Assembly: GCA_012295225.1 (NCBI GenBank)
Contig: WMKK01000016.1
Coordinates: 188,037-252,036 of the forward strand
DNA: 64,000 bases
From: Ostreococcus mediterraneus
Lineage: Eukaryota; Chlorophyta; Mamiellophyceae; Mamiellales; Bathycoccaceae
Reading direction: 5' to 3'
The notes below the pieces were generated by a model that was given only the letters and a program-made list of their open reading frames with translations, did no database searches and had not been told where the DNA came from. Below are positions 9,272-19,400 of the stretch, in pieces. A program made the position numbers and the translations under genes. Position 1 is the first letter of the stretch, and each line of letters starts with the position of its first letter.

Positions 9272-10036
9272 CTAAGATCTACCGATAGTCCAGAACTTTC
9301 TCTCTTTGAAAGTGGACTCTGATTGGTCGTTGTCATCATCGTCGCTACTCGATTCGTTATCAGTGCTACGTGTAGAATCGTCAGAGTCTTCATCTATGTA
9401 GCGACATCGACGACGACGCAATTCGCGGCGAAACGCATACTTCCAAAGTCCTCCTCTAAGCGTCTCACCTAACGTATGTCTATGCTTCGAGCTCAGGCAC
9501 GATACTTCATCCATTTGACTCCGCCACATGTACTTTTTACACTTTAAACATCTCACTCGAGGGAAATCATCAGCGTTAGCGTGCGTAGTCGCCGTCACGG
9601 CGACGATGGCAGCAGCCTCTCGAAAATCCTTCGACACACACGCCGAAGCTTTCAACGTTTCGACGTCGCACCTCGACAAGATTTCAATCAAAATATCCAT
9701 GCTTAAAGCATCCATCGCGCACCCGTTATCGAAACGCGTTTGCTTAACGACCAATCTCGCGTGCGCTACGGCGAACTCTTTCAACGCGCGCTTCAGTCGT
9801 AACCACTTCTTCTGGCCCAGCACCACCCCTGACGCCTGCACGCACCGCTCTAGCGCGCGCATGTACATCATTGTACCACCACCGTTATCATCACATTCGC
9901 TCACATCGCGCATAGCGCCCTCAATCGTCGTGAGAAGGTGCAAAATAACGTCTTTTGTTATAGTGCACCAACCACCAGCACTCAGGTACGTGAGTTCACG
10001 TAACACCTGCGTCGTCTCACTCGTCGACATCATCCT
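9272..10036 (-). CDS. F-box-like protein
   Basis: A 254-residue protein from ATG 10036. An F-box-like segment lies in the second half (MDALSMDILIEILSRCDVET followed by LKASACVSKDFREAA), which fits the substrate-receptor role in SCF ubiquitin ligases. It is followed by a short Cys-rich patch (RCLKCKKYMW, then a separated SCLSSKHRH) that could bind zinc, an Arg-rich stretch and an acidic Ser/Asp-rich tail. The N-terminal half is helical and unrecognised. The frame is open to 10270 with further Met codons (10171, 10168), but these would overlap the divergent threonine aldolase. No substrate-binding repeats (LRR, Kelch) are visible, so the target is unknown. Confidence 0.65.
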   Translation of the reverse strand, partial: RMMSTSETTQVLRELTYLSAGGWCTITKDVILHLLTTIEGAMRDVSECDDNGGGTMMYMRALERCVQASGVVLGQKKWLRLKRALKEFAVAHARLVVKQTRFDNGCAMDALSMDILIEILSRCDVETLKASACVSKDFREAAAIVAVTATTHANADDFPRVRCLKCKKYMWRSQMDEVSCLSSKHRHTLGETLRGGLWKYAFRRELRRRRCRYIDEDSDDSTRSTDNESSSDDDDNDQSESTFKERKFWTIGRS

Positions 10037-10169
10037 CGAGGAGGAGGAGGAGGAGGAGGATGCCAATGTCGTCAACGATGTCACATCTCGTATCGTCGCA
10101 CCGTCGACGATGAGGGTGCGGCCCATGCGCGCGCAAGTGACGACACTTTTCACCTCGCTCGCGCTCATC

Positions 10170-11288
10170 ATGCGCGCAAAGATGTGTCTCTCGCCGGGCG
10201 TCGTCGACGCGCGCTCGGACACGGTGACGAAACCCACGCCCGCGATGCGCGACGCGATGCGCGACGCCATCGTCGGTGACGACGTGCTTGGGGACGACCT
10301 AACGGTGAAGCAATTAGAAGCGAAAGTGAGCGCAATCTTCGGCTACCCCGCGGCGGTGTTCGTGCCGAGCGGCACGATGGCCAACCTGCTTGCCATTAGC
10401 ACGTGGTGTGACGAGCGCGGGTCGGAAGTCATCGTTGGCTCGAAGTCACACGTGCACTTGTACGAGCAAGGCGGAATCGCAACGATTGGAGGCGCGCACC
10501 CGAGAGCGGTACCGAACGCGAGCGATGGCACCATGGCGCTCGAAGACATTGAAGACGCGATACGTCAGGTACGAGACGATCACTTTCCAGTGACTAAGGT
10601 AGTATGTCTGGAGAATACCCATAACAAGACTGGGGGCAAGGTGTTGAGCTGCGAGTACGTGCGAAGCGTGGCGGCGTTGTGCGCTCAATTTGGCGTCAAG
10701 GTGCACATGGATGGCGCAAGAATTTGGAATGCTGCTGTAGCACTCGGGAAGAGTCCAGGAGAACTCGTCGTTGGGTGCAATTCAGTGAGCGTTTGCTTAA
10801 GCAAGGCTATCGGCGCACCGGTGGGGTCTGTGCTATGTGGGCCTGTGGAGTTTATTCAGCGAGCCAAACGCTTCAGGAAAGCTTTAGGCGGGTCTATGCG
10901 TCAAGTCGGCGTGCTTGCCGCTCCGGCACTCGTGGCTATTGATGAAATATTCCCAAAGTTGCGCTCGGACCATATACTGGCACAGTCATTTGCGAAAAGT
11001 CTTGCCGGCGCGCCTGGTATCGAGTGTCTCGCCCCAGACTCAAACATGGTGCTCGTGACGGTTACTGTGCCCGGCATAACCGCCGACGCGGTCGTGCGTG
11101 AACTTGAAGAGAGCCATGGTGTTTTAGTACTACCGTGGAGCGCTAGACCTGCCATGATTCGCGTGGTTTTCCACCATCAAATCACGCAATCAGATGTTGA
11201 ACGACTCGTCAAAGGCTTTCGCCAGAGCCTCGAAGACTTGGCACGCGACCCAAAGCTTGATGAAATAATGATGGCCGAAGGCTTGTAA
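10170..11288 (+). CDS. L-threonine aldolase, PLP-dependent
   Basis: Low-specificity threonine aldolase: L-threonine or allo-threonine to glycine plus acetaldehyde, a fold-type I PLP enzyme. It is 372 residues. It opens with VVDARSDTVTKPTPAMRDAM, the near-universal family start, then FVPSGTMANLLAI (PLP phosphate and ring contacts), LENTHNKTGGKVL, HMDGARIWNAAV (PLP-binding Asp and Arg) and SVCLSKAIGAPVGS with the Schiff-base Lys. The frame is open far upstream, but that part is antisense to the F-box gene and unconserved. ATGs at 10110, 10125, 10170 and 10182 are all possible. No clear transit peptide follows from 10170, so it is probably cytosolic. Confidence 0.93.
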   Translation: MRAKMCLSPGVVDARSDTVTKPTPAMRDAMRDAIVGDDVLGDDLTVKQLEAKVSAIFGYPAAVFVPSGTMANLLAISTWCDERGSEVIVGSKSHVHLYEQGGIATIGGAHPRAVPNASDGTMALEDIEDAIRQVRDDHFPVTKVVCLENTHNKTGGKVLSCEYVRSVAALCAQFGVKVHMDGARIWNAAVALGKSPGELVVGCNSVSVCLSKAIGAPVGSVLCGPVEFIQRAKRFRKALGGSMRQVGVLAAPALVAIDEIFPKLRSDHILAQSFAKSLAGAPGIECLAPDSNMVLVTVTVPGITADAVVRELEESHGVLVLPWSARPAMIRVVFHHQITQSDVERLVKGFRQSLEDLARDPKLDEIMMAEGL

Positions 11289-11350
11289 GTCAACGACTAG
11301 TACGTAGCTGTATTTTATTAACAACAACAAAAAGAATAGTTTTTCTATGA

Positions 11351-13591
11351 TCAAGGAAAGTATCTTCTAGGAGTCGCAGACTTTGCCTTGGATTTTGGTG
11401 TGAACTCGCACGCAGAGCCTTCGGCAACAGCCGCCGCTTGTTTCTTCTTCATACCAGGCTTCCATTCGCACGCAGATCCTTCAGCGACGGCACCATGGGC
11501 AGCTTTGTGTTCGGACCGGTGCTTAATCTGTGCTTCGAGCGCGGTGCGAACGTCTTCGTCCAAAATATGCGCAAGCTTGCACGATTTGAGCAACTCGTAT
11601 GGCTCATCCTCTACTGGTCGGTCCCGATCAGATGCGACGACGCAGATGAAACCAAATGCGTCTTTAGCATCTGATTTACACCGAAGCTGATGTACGTCTC
11701 CAGGAGCTGTATATGCCACATCACCTAATGCGAGTGGGTACGCTTCAAGTCCGAGTTGTACCTCACCCTCGCCTCTGAGCGCAATGACGACATGCTCGTG
11801 TTGGTGATGCTCCAGAGTCGTCCATCCACCTGGGGCAACCTCAAAGTAGCGCACGTGAAAGCACGGACTCTCTCCACGTTTACCAATGAGCTCGATGCGT
11901 GAGCAATTCTTAAAACTTGCACCATCCATCTTATACATTTCCTGCGGCACTCGTTCCCATTGGAACTCGCCGTGTTTTCTATTAAGCACCTTGCTATGGT
12001 TACCTTCAAGAGGTCCAGTGCTGGCATGCTTTGTGGCATAACCCTTGGCCTGTTCCACCATCAAATGTTTTACCAGCACCGTGAGCTCGTCAATCTTAGA
12101 CTCGAGCGCGGCGTTTTTATCCTTGAGTGCACTCATGACTTTCACCGCTTCAGGATCCATGCTCATCGGTGTTGACGGTGGCGCTGCAGGATATGTGCTC
12201 TGCGGAGTAACAGGATATGATGTCGGTGTGGTTGGATATGGACCCGGAGTACCTGATGCAAGCTTGAGCTTCGGTCGCATACCACTACCCGGCGTAAACG
12301 TCGCACCGCTTGATGAGCCAGGGGTGTTGTACGGAGACGTCGGCGTGGCACTGTGCGGCAACTCTTTCGGACCATAAATATCCGTGCGTCCAGCCATGGC
12401 GAGAATATGTCGCGCATTTGCGGTCAAGTCCGAACTGTGACTGTACAGCGAGCCACCAACGAGCAGCAGCACGTCTTGGCTGTAAGTATCCATCATGGTT
12501 TTGACTTTGTCGAGCGTCATGCCTCCGCCAGGAGAAGGAAAAATTGCCGGGTAGTGCCCGAGCGGACGTCGAGAACCGTGTGCGATGGCCTTGCACTCTT
12601 CTACACTGAAACCAAACCGACCACCAAAGCTCGGAAAAATCGTCGCGTCTGCACCTGCCAACCGCGGTAACAACCCAAGTAAGACGCCATGCGTGAAGCC
12701 TCGAACCTCGTCTCGCGGACCACCACCGAGCATTGCTCCCAAAATCGCCGGATGTGCGATGATGGGCAACCCAAATTCTGGGTCTTCTGCCAACACGCGC
12801 ATGCTATCCAAGCCAGTGAGTCCAGGGATCATCAACACCGCTCCGGCTCCGGCGGCTTTGGCAAATTTTGCTCGCGACACCACCAAGTGCGCCGGCGCGT
12901 TAATACATGGCGCATATATACACTTCCGTCCCGTTTCTTCGTTTGCCCTTCGCACTGCGGCACAACACGCTCGAACACGTTCTTCATACGGCGCATATCT
13001 TTGGTTTGCCAGTCCATGATCATCTTTAATGACGTCTATGCCACCCTTGGCAAACGCGTAGCACATCTCCGCCAACTTTTCACTCGGCGTCCCCATAGGC
13101 TTCAACGCCGTCATCACCAACGGCCCTCGCTCGACACCAAGCAGTTTTCTCAACCCTTTGACGCCAAACCGCGGACCATGAAACCTGGCGAGCATCTCCG
13201 CGCTAAACTCCACGTCTGACACGCGCGCTCGTTCCTTCAAGCTCGAGTTGCCAAAAATCACGTTTATCAACTGTGGAAGCTCAAACCCGCTCGTATCATC
13301 GCTATATCGCACTTTCGCGCGATACATCATCCCTCGATGATGCCCATCAATCGCTTCCACGCACTCCACGCACTTTCCCACGACGTGCTCGTTAATCCAC
13401 GTCCCAGGTGGCACCAAAGACTCAGGCAGCTCCACGGTTTGTTCGAGGCATATCGCGTCGACGATCATCTGCGCATCTTTCTTCGATGGCGCATCGATGT
13501 CGTACGTCACCGTGAATGCGTGCGCTGGGGCCACCATCGCGCACGATTGCGATTGCGACGCCAAACGCAGCGCCAAACGCGTGTGGCGCAA
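11351..13591 (-). CDS. RuBisCO-like protein (form IV) fused to a cupin domain
   Basis: A 746-residue two-domain protein. Residues about 24-410 are a RuBisCO-like protein: TALKPMG (K164), GGIDVIKDDHGLANQ (K189, D190, D191, with His where RuBisCO has Glu204), IFPSFGGRFGFS in place of the catalytic loop-6 Lys region, and SPGGG / LLVGGSLY phosphate loops. KDDHGLA-type motifs mark the R. rubrum RLP class, a 5-methylthioribulose-1-phosphate isomerase. A Pro/Thr/Ser linker (411-478) and a predicted helix (480-518) lead to a cupin (about 555-655) with metal ligands in EHHQHEH (595-600) and GDVHQ (H634). In R. rubrum a separate cupin converts the isomerase product to deoxyxylulose-5-phosphate. The tail repeats VAEGSACE twice (702-709, 722-729). 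The first 18 residues resemble a targeting peptide; a second Met lies at 13537. Domains are clear; activity is inferred. Confidence 0.9.
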   Translation of the reverse strand: MRHTRLALRLASQSQSCAMVAPAHAFTVTYDIDAPSKKDAQMIVDAICLEQTVELPESLVPPGTWINEHVVGKCVECVEAIDGHHRGMMYRAKVRYSDDTSGFELPQLINVIFGNSSLKERARVSDVEFSAEMLARFHGPRFGVKGLRKLLGVERGPLVMTALKPMGTPSEKLAEMCYAFAKGGIDVIKDDHGLANQRYAPYEERVRACCAAVRRANEETGRKCIYAPCINAPAHLVVSRAKFAKAAGAGAVLMIPGLTGLDSMRVLAEDPEFGLPIIAHPAILGAMLGGGPRDEVRGFTHGVLLGLLPRLAGADATIFPSFGGRFGFSVEECKAIAHGSRRPLGHYPAIFPSPGGGMTLDKVKTMMDTYSQDVLLLVGGSLYSHSSDLTANARHILAMAGRTDIYGPKELPHSATPTSPYNTPGSSSGATFTPGSGMRPKLKLASGTPGPYPTTPTSYPVTPQSTYPAAPPSTPMSMDPEAVKVMSALKDKNAALESKIDELTVLVKHLMVEQAKGYATKHASTGPLEGNHSKVLNRKHGEFQWERVPQEMYKMDGASFKNCSRIELIGKRGESPCFHVRYFEVAPGGWTTLEHHQHEHVVIALRGEGEVQLGLEAYPLALGDVAYTAPGDVHQLRCKSDAKDAFGFICVVASDRDRPVEDEPYELLKSCKLAHILDEDVRTALEAQIKHRSEHKAAHGAVAEGSACEWKPGMKKKQAAAVAEGSACEFTPKSKAKSATPRRYFP

Positions 13592-13678
13592 AGTGCGGTT
13601 TTTTTATTCCTTCGCCGGATCGCCATTGTAACGCACGCGTGCGCACGACGCGAGTCGCAACAGGCGCCCGCGTGAAGC

Positions 13679-14806
13679 ATGGCGAAAAAGAAGAAAGCCG
13701 CCGCGGATGGTGTCGATGGGGGTGATGCCACCGGCGGCGGTGACGACGTAGACATGGATGCGATTGAGCTGGATGCCGCTGACGTAGCGGTCACGTCGAA
13801 GAAGACGCAGAAGAAGGCGGCCAAGGAGGCTCAGATAAAAAATGTTTCGGATAAGCAGTCTGAGCTATACGTGGAGCTCGCGGCGAGGTTTGTGTTGAAT
13901 GCGCCACCAGAGGAGCTTGCAGATGGGAATCGTCTGTTGTTTCTCGTGGAGCAAGCGCACTGGTATTATGAAGATTTTATGCGCGAAAAGGATGCGTCAT
14001 TGCCGATGCTGAAGTTGAGAGCGTTTGCGACAAATATGTTTGAGATTGTGCCGCAGTTGAAATCGATGGCGATGGCGAAGGATATTTCGACAACCTATGA
14101 CAAGTTTTTGGCGTACAAGTTTTCAATTCCGACGTGCGGCGCGGTGCTGTTGAACCCGGCCATGGACAAGTGTTTGATGGTTCGTGGGTGGGGCTCGAAT
14201 TCGAAGAGTTTGGGATTTCCCAAAGGAAAAATGGATGCAGGTGAGACGGAGTCTGAGTGCGCGGCACGCGAGGTTGAGGAAGAGATTGGGGTCAACATTC
14301 GTGACTTCATCGTTGAAGAGGACAAGGTGCACTTTTATCGTAAACTTGGCAAGGAGATGAACACGGCGCAAGGGAAGTGGACGCAAAAAAATACTCTATT
14401 TATAATTCAAGGGATCTCTGAGGAAACGAAATTCTTGACGCACACGCGTAAGGAAATTTCCGACATTGTGTGGAACCCAATTTGGATTTTTGACTTACCG
14501 GATGGTGAACTTCACAAGTACAGGGGCAAGTACGCGTCATGTTTTCCTGGGTTGAAAGCCATCGCGGCCTGGGTGAAGAACAAGAAGTCGAAACAACCAA
14601 AGCCACGCATGAACAACGTGATCGCCGCACAGTCCCCAGCCGCCGGGCGTGGGAAGACGATGACGCTCGAAGACTTGGAACAGGAAATCATGGCTTCTTT
14701 AGACGATGTCAGCGACGAGGAGAACGATGCAGCTTACGAGCCATTTTCAGCGTTGACAAACTTCACGTTCAATCATTCGGCAATTATGCAGCCATTTTTG
14801 CGATGA
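13679..14806 (+). CDS. DCP2: mRNA-decapping enzyme DCP2
   Basis: Nudix hydrolase that removes the m7G cap in 5'-3' mRNA decay. It has 375 residues. A Lys/Ala and Asp-rich start is followed by the DCP2 box A regulatory domain (about 60-135, including LLFLVEQAHWYYEDF) and the catalytic Nudix fold (PTCGAVLLNP, KSLGFPKGK). The Nudix box is complete: G-x5-E-x7-REVEEEIG. Box B follows (EISDIVWNPI...PGLKAIAAWV). The C-terminal tail is short and lacks the long proline-rich region of animal and fungal DCP2. The gene starts 87 bp from the divergent RLP-cupin gene. Confidence 0.95.
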   Translation: MAKKKKAAADGVDGGDATGGGDDVDMDAIELDAADVAVTSKKTQKKAAKEAQIKNVSDKQSELYVELAARFVLNAPPEELADGNRLLFLVEQAHWYYEDFMREKDASLPMLKLRAFATNMFEIVPQLKSMAMAKDISTTYDKFLAYKFSIPTCGAVLLNPAMDKCLMVRGWGSNSKSLGFPKGKMDAGETESECAAREVEEEIGVNIRDFIVEEDKVHFYRKLGKEMNTAQGKWTQKNTLFIIQGISEETKFLTHTRKEISDIVWNPIWIFDLPDGELHKYRGKYASCFPGLKAIAAWVKNKKSKQPKPRMNNVIAAQSPAAGRGKTMTLEDLEQEIMASLDDVSDEENDAAYEPFSALTNFTFNHSAIMQPFLR

Positions 14807-14891
14807 ACGTTGTACTTGTAGTGCTTTCGACGTGTTGTTCTTGTAAAACTAAAACATCCTCAACAACTTTTCTTTCTCCTCAGTGCGCGCC

Positions 14892-16343
14892 ATGTCTGGC
14901 GGCGTGCCGACAACGACGCTCAGTGCGCGAGGAAATCGAGCGAAACAACGACCATTTACCTATTTCGATGCATTCGTTCGAACGTTCAGTGATCCGTACG
15001 ACGCCGAAACCAATCCGCGTGGTTTCATCAACCTCGCTGTGGCTCAAAACCAGCTCACTGTCGACGCGATTCAGCAGCGACTACGCGAGGCATTGACGAA
15101 AGAAGGCACAATTCCAGACTCTAGTGCGTCGTATGATGATATGAAGGGTAGCGCGCGGTTGCGCAAGGCTATGGCGGCGCACTTGCGCAAGCGGGTGGCA
15201 ACCGCCGGGACGTCTGTCGCGAAAGCGTTGGACAGGACGCTCACTCCGGAGAATATCATCATCTCCAGCGGTGCCGGTGCGGTAATTGAGAATTTAGCAT
15301 TTTGCGTCGCGAATGAAGATGATTTTGTGATGATTCCAGCCCCGTACTACCCGGCATTTCCCAATGACTTGCGCGCTCGGTTGGGCGTTGAATGCGCACC
15401 CGTTCGACGAGGAGCTTTTGCGCACATTGAGTACGAGAAACTCGATTCTGCGCTTCACAAGGTTGATCAAAATGTTGTTTTGGAAAGTTTGTATCACCTG
15501 CCTACGCCTGAAGACTTTGAGCGAGACATGCGCAAGATGATCGCGACTAAGAGCGTTGGAGGCGAATACAAGGGAAAGTGCGCGGCCATCATTATTTGCA
15601 ATCCAGAGAACCCGACTGGTGTGAAGTACGGCGGACAAGAAGTCGCAAACGTCGTCGAATGGGCGGTGAACAATCGCATTCATGTCATTATAGATGAAGT
15701 CTACGCGTGTTCGAGCTTCAATGAATCCAAGACGGAACATTTGAGTGGCTTTGACATCGCGCTGTCTCGAGGAGATGACTGCGTGTACAAGGATTACGTG
15801 CACGTAATTTATAGCTTAAGCAAAGATTTTTGCGCTAGTGGGTACCGACTTGGCGCTCTATGGACGCAAAATGCCGAAGTTCACCGATCGATGGATAACA
15901 TTTCATACTTTTGCGCCGTTCCTGGACCAATGCAGTGCGCGTTATGTGAGGTCATGGAGGACGACGACTGGATGGACTGGTTTGTCAAAGAGAACGCTCG
16001 TCGATTGAAATCCCAGTACGATTGCCTAGTTGAAGAACTCAAAGCACTCAACGAATTGAACGATGATTTTGATTTGGATAGGCGCATGGTGATTCCGGCG
16101 TCAGGGATGTTTGTCTTTATAGATTTGTCGCCATTTGTGCAAGGCGCGGCCGCCGATGGCCCCGCGAGCGAAACTTCGTTTTGGAACGATGTTTATGACG
16201 AGGCCAAACTCGTGCTCACGCCCGGGCGTGATTGCGAAATGAACATAGTGGGTTGGTATAGAATTTGCTTTGCATCCGTGCCGCGAGAGACGCTCGCGAC
16301 GGGCATTCGTCGTCTCGTCGACGTCATTCGTGCGCGACGTTAG
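14892..16343 (+). CDS. Class I/II aminotransferase of the ACC-synthase-like group
   Basis: A 483-residue PLP enzyme. The order of motifs follows 1-aminocyclopropane-1-carboxylate synthases and their aminotransferase relatives: FINLAVAQNQLTVD, a glycine-rich SSGAGAVIEN, NPENPTGV, HVIIDEVYA, and the PLP-lysine segment YSLSKDFCASGYRLGAL. Two residues diagnostic of true ACC synthases are changed: the Glu in GLAENQL is Gln here (AVAQNQL), and the substrate-contact Tyr of the DYHG block is absent (DDMKGSARLRK). Real ACC synthase activity is therefore doubtful, and an aminotransferase role is at least as likely. ATG 14892 (MSGGVPTTT) begins the ordered sequence, and no clear targeting peptide is seen. 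It is downstream of and co-oriented with DCP2. Confidence 0.85.
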   Translation: MSGGVPTTTLSARGNRAKQRPFTYFDAFVRTFSDPYDAETNPRGFINLAVAQNQLTVDAIQQRLREALTKEGTIPDSSASYDDMKGSARLRKAMAAHLRKRVATAGTSVAKALDRTLTPENIIISSGAGAVIENLAFCVANEDDFVMIPAPYYPAFPNDLRARLGVECAPVRRGAFAHIEYEKLDSALHKVDQNVVLESLYHLPTPEDFERDMRKMIATKSVGGEYKGKCAAIIICNPENPTGVKYGGQEVANVVEWAVNNRIHVIIDEVYACSSFNESKTEHLSGFDIALSRGDDCVYKDYVHVIYSLSKDFCASGYRLGALWTQNAEVHRSMDNISYFCAVPGPMQCALCEVMEDDDWMDWFVKENARRLKSQYDCLVEELKALNELNDDFDLDRRMVIPASGMFVFIDLSPFVQGAAADGPASETSFWNDVYDEAKLVLTPGRDCEMNIVGWYRICFASVPRETLATGIRRLVDVIRARR

Positions 16344-16467
16344 TTACAATAGATTTTGTCACCGTGTGAAAAGTGCACATCAAATCACCGCGTCGTCATA
16401 GTCTGTCGTGTACATGTCAACATCCTCGGCACGACCCTGTGCAAACGTCCACGAGAAACAACACACA

Positions 16468-19400
16468 ATGCGCCGCGTGCTTACGTCTCGGACGTCTCGT
16501 GCGTCGTCAAAGCCGTCGTTCAGGGCGAGGGCGGTGTCTTACCCTACAGTTGACGCCAACACCGCGCACGATCGCGGATACTACCGCTGGCCCGTCGTGC
16601 GCGGTACAGATGTGTTCTTCGTATGTGAAGACGATATTTACGCGGTGAGCACGTCGGTGAACGGTGCGCCTCGGCGTTTGACACAGGCGCATGGCGCGTG
16701 CGAGCGTCCCGTGGCGTCGGCGGCTGGAGACAAAGTAGCCTTTACATGCATCGAAGATGGCTACGTCGAGCTCTATGTCGTCGATGCGAACGGAGGACCA
16801 ATGAAACAGTTGACTCACATGGGGGCGTCGTACGCGCGCGCGTGCTGTTTCTCTCCAGATGGCACGCGCGTGTACTTTTCGTCGAGCGCGGCGGCGAGCG
16901 AACCGACTGGGGATGAAATTTGGGTCGTTGACGTCGATGTCGGCGCGCCCGTGCGCTTAGGAATTGGACCCGTGCATGATTTAGATGTGCGAGTCGTCGA
17001 TGGGCGAGAAATGTTCGTCATTGGGAGAAACACTGAGGATCCCGCCGTGGGGCACTGGCGTGGGTACAAAGGCGGAGCGTGCGGGGAAATTTGGGTCGGA
17101 CCTTTAGACGATTTGAAGCGTATCGACGCCCTCGATGCGCTCGAGGGGAACTTTGGTAACGTACAGTGGATGAACGATCGCGTGCTGTTCACCATGGAGC
17201 GAGACGGGTCGATTGATGCGTTCTCGTGTGACATCGACGGAGGGGATGTGCGTCGGCACACTTCTGGAGGAGGTTTCCCAGTGCGCCATGTTTCCGTCGA
17301 TCGCTCGTCCTCAGGCTCTGCGTTAGGCGTGACATACATGAAAGGTGGTAAAATTTATCACCTTTGCGACGCGGCTGAGAACACAAACGGCGAAGCGTTG
17401 GATATTACCTGGCGAGGACCTCGCGTGCAACTCTCCAAGCGCTTTGTGCACGCAGACGACTGGATTGAGAATTGGGATCTTCATCCCGAAGGAGTGACTA
17501 TTATGCTCCTCGTTCGCGGTCAAGCCTTTACCATGGGTATATGGGATGGACCGGTTTTAAGTTATCCCCCGGCAAAAGAACTAAAGACGCCGAAAGGTCA
17601 AGTCGCGGCGCCGCTCGCGAGCGTCTTGAGCAAAGCGCAGCCTCGCACTCGGCTTGGCGCTTATTTGTACGACGGCGAACGCTTAGTATTCGTCACCGAC
17701 GCAAGTGGGGAAGAAGACATTGAAGTGCATTACGAGGAGGCTGGTCGGACGTCGAAGCGATTAGGATTGCACCACGGTGTGCTAGGCCGCGTCGAGGAAT
17801 TGCTACCGAGTCCAGAGGCGCCGCTCGTCGCCATCGTGAATCACAGAAACGCCCTGCTTATAGTGAATATAGACAATGGAGACATGCGTACGGCGGACAC
17901 TTCGTGTGAAGGAATTACAGACTTGACTTGGAGTCCGTGTGGGAACTTTCTCGCGTATACGTACTTTATGAATTACGAAAAGTCGTGCATTCGCGTGTTG
18001 GATGTTCGCAAGGGAACCGTGTTTGACGCAACCAAACCTGTGCTCGGCGATCACTCTCCGGCTTGGGATGCCGATGGAAAGTACTTGTATTTTTTGGGTT
18101 CGAGAGAACTCGAACCAGTGTATGATGCTGCGAAGTTTGGCTTAGCGTTCCCTCATGTCGAGCGCCCACATTTGATTATTTTACAAAAGGATGTGCGCAA
18201 CCCGATGCTCAAGGAATTGAAGCCGCCGTACGATTCCGAATCTGGATCTGGATCAGATTATGACTCTGACAGCGATCCTCGATACAATAACGCTAAAGCA
18301 GATAGCAAGAAGGCAAGCTCATCAAAGAAAGATAAACCAGATGATGACAGCGATTGGTCCACTGTTGATGAAGATGCTGACGACGGAGAAAACGACGAAG
18401 ACGCCTCGACTGACGACGACGACGATGACGACGAATCTTACTCAGGTGAAGCTCCGCCGCCGATAAAAATCGACACCGACGGTCTTACTGAGCGCGTCGT
18501 TGCGTTACCGATGCCAATATCTCGCTATGGATGCCTATGCGGTCTCGAAGATGGTCGGTTCATGGTTGTTGAGTACCCACCGAGCCGCGGCGCTCCGGGA
18601 GGCGTCGGTACAGACTACTCTTCAGACGACGAAGACGGTGGTTACGGGACATTAATTTCATACAGCGTCAAAGATTTACGTAGAAGTATCTTAATTCACG
18701 GTGGCGTTGGCGAGGTGACACTGTCCATCGATCGCAAGTGCATGATTGTGGAGAAAGAAACAGATGGATACTTGGAACTCAGAGTGTACAAAGCTGGCGT
18801 TCGTCCTGAGGAGGACGGAAGCGACAGCGAAGAACTAGATCAGCATTCATGCGATAGAAGAACTGGTTTAATTAACCTTGACGGCCGCGTGCGCGTTCTG
18901 GTTGACCCAGCCAAGGAGTGGGCACAGATGCTCGGCGAAGTATACCGCCGTCTTCGTGACGACTTTTGGTGCGAGGACATGAACGGCGTTGATTGGGAAG
19001 GCACACTGAAGCGCTACGAAGGCATTCTCCCGACTATAAGCACGAGAAGGGAACTGTCTGATATGCTGACAGAAATGAGCGCCGAACTTGGTTGCTCGCA
19101 CGTTTCTGTTACGTCGGGCGACCCAGGTCGCTCGGCGCGTAGGCATTCTGCGGGGTACCTCGGCGCTGATTTTGTTTGGGACGCATCAGTGAGTGGGTAT
19201 CGCATCGTAAACATTGTCAAGGGTGATAGCTGGGATGACGCACGCGGTGGTGTACTTAGCAAACCTGGCGTGAATATTTCAGAGGGTGATATATTGTTAA
19301 ACATTGATCGCATCCCGCTTACAGAGCATGTTTCTCCCGCGGCGTTGTTGGTGGAGAAAGGTGGGAGTGAAGTGCTCTTGACGGTTAAGATTGATAGCGA

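Noticed and set aside
9528-10109. Long N-terminal extension of threonine aldolase
   Set aside because: The frame is open, but it is antisense to the F-box gene, unconserved, and lies before the universal family start.
14892-16343. Calling this gene a true ACC synthase
   Set aside because: Key ACC-synthase residues are changed; a general aminotransferase function cannot be excluded.
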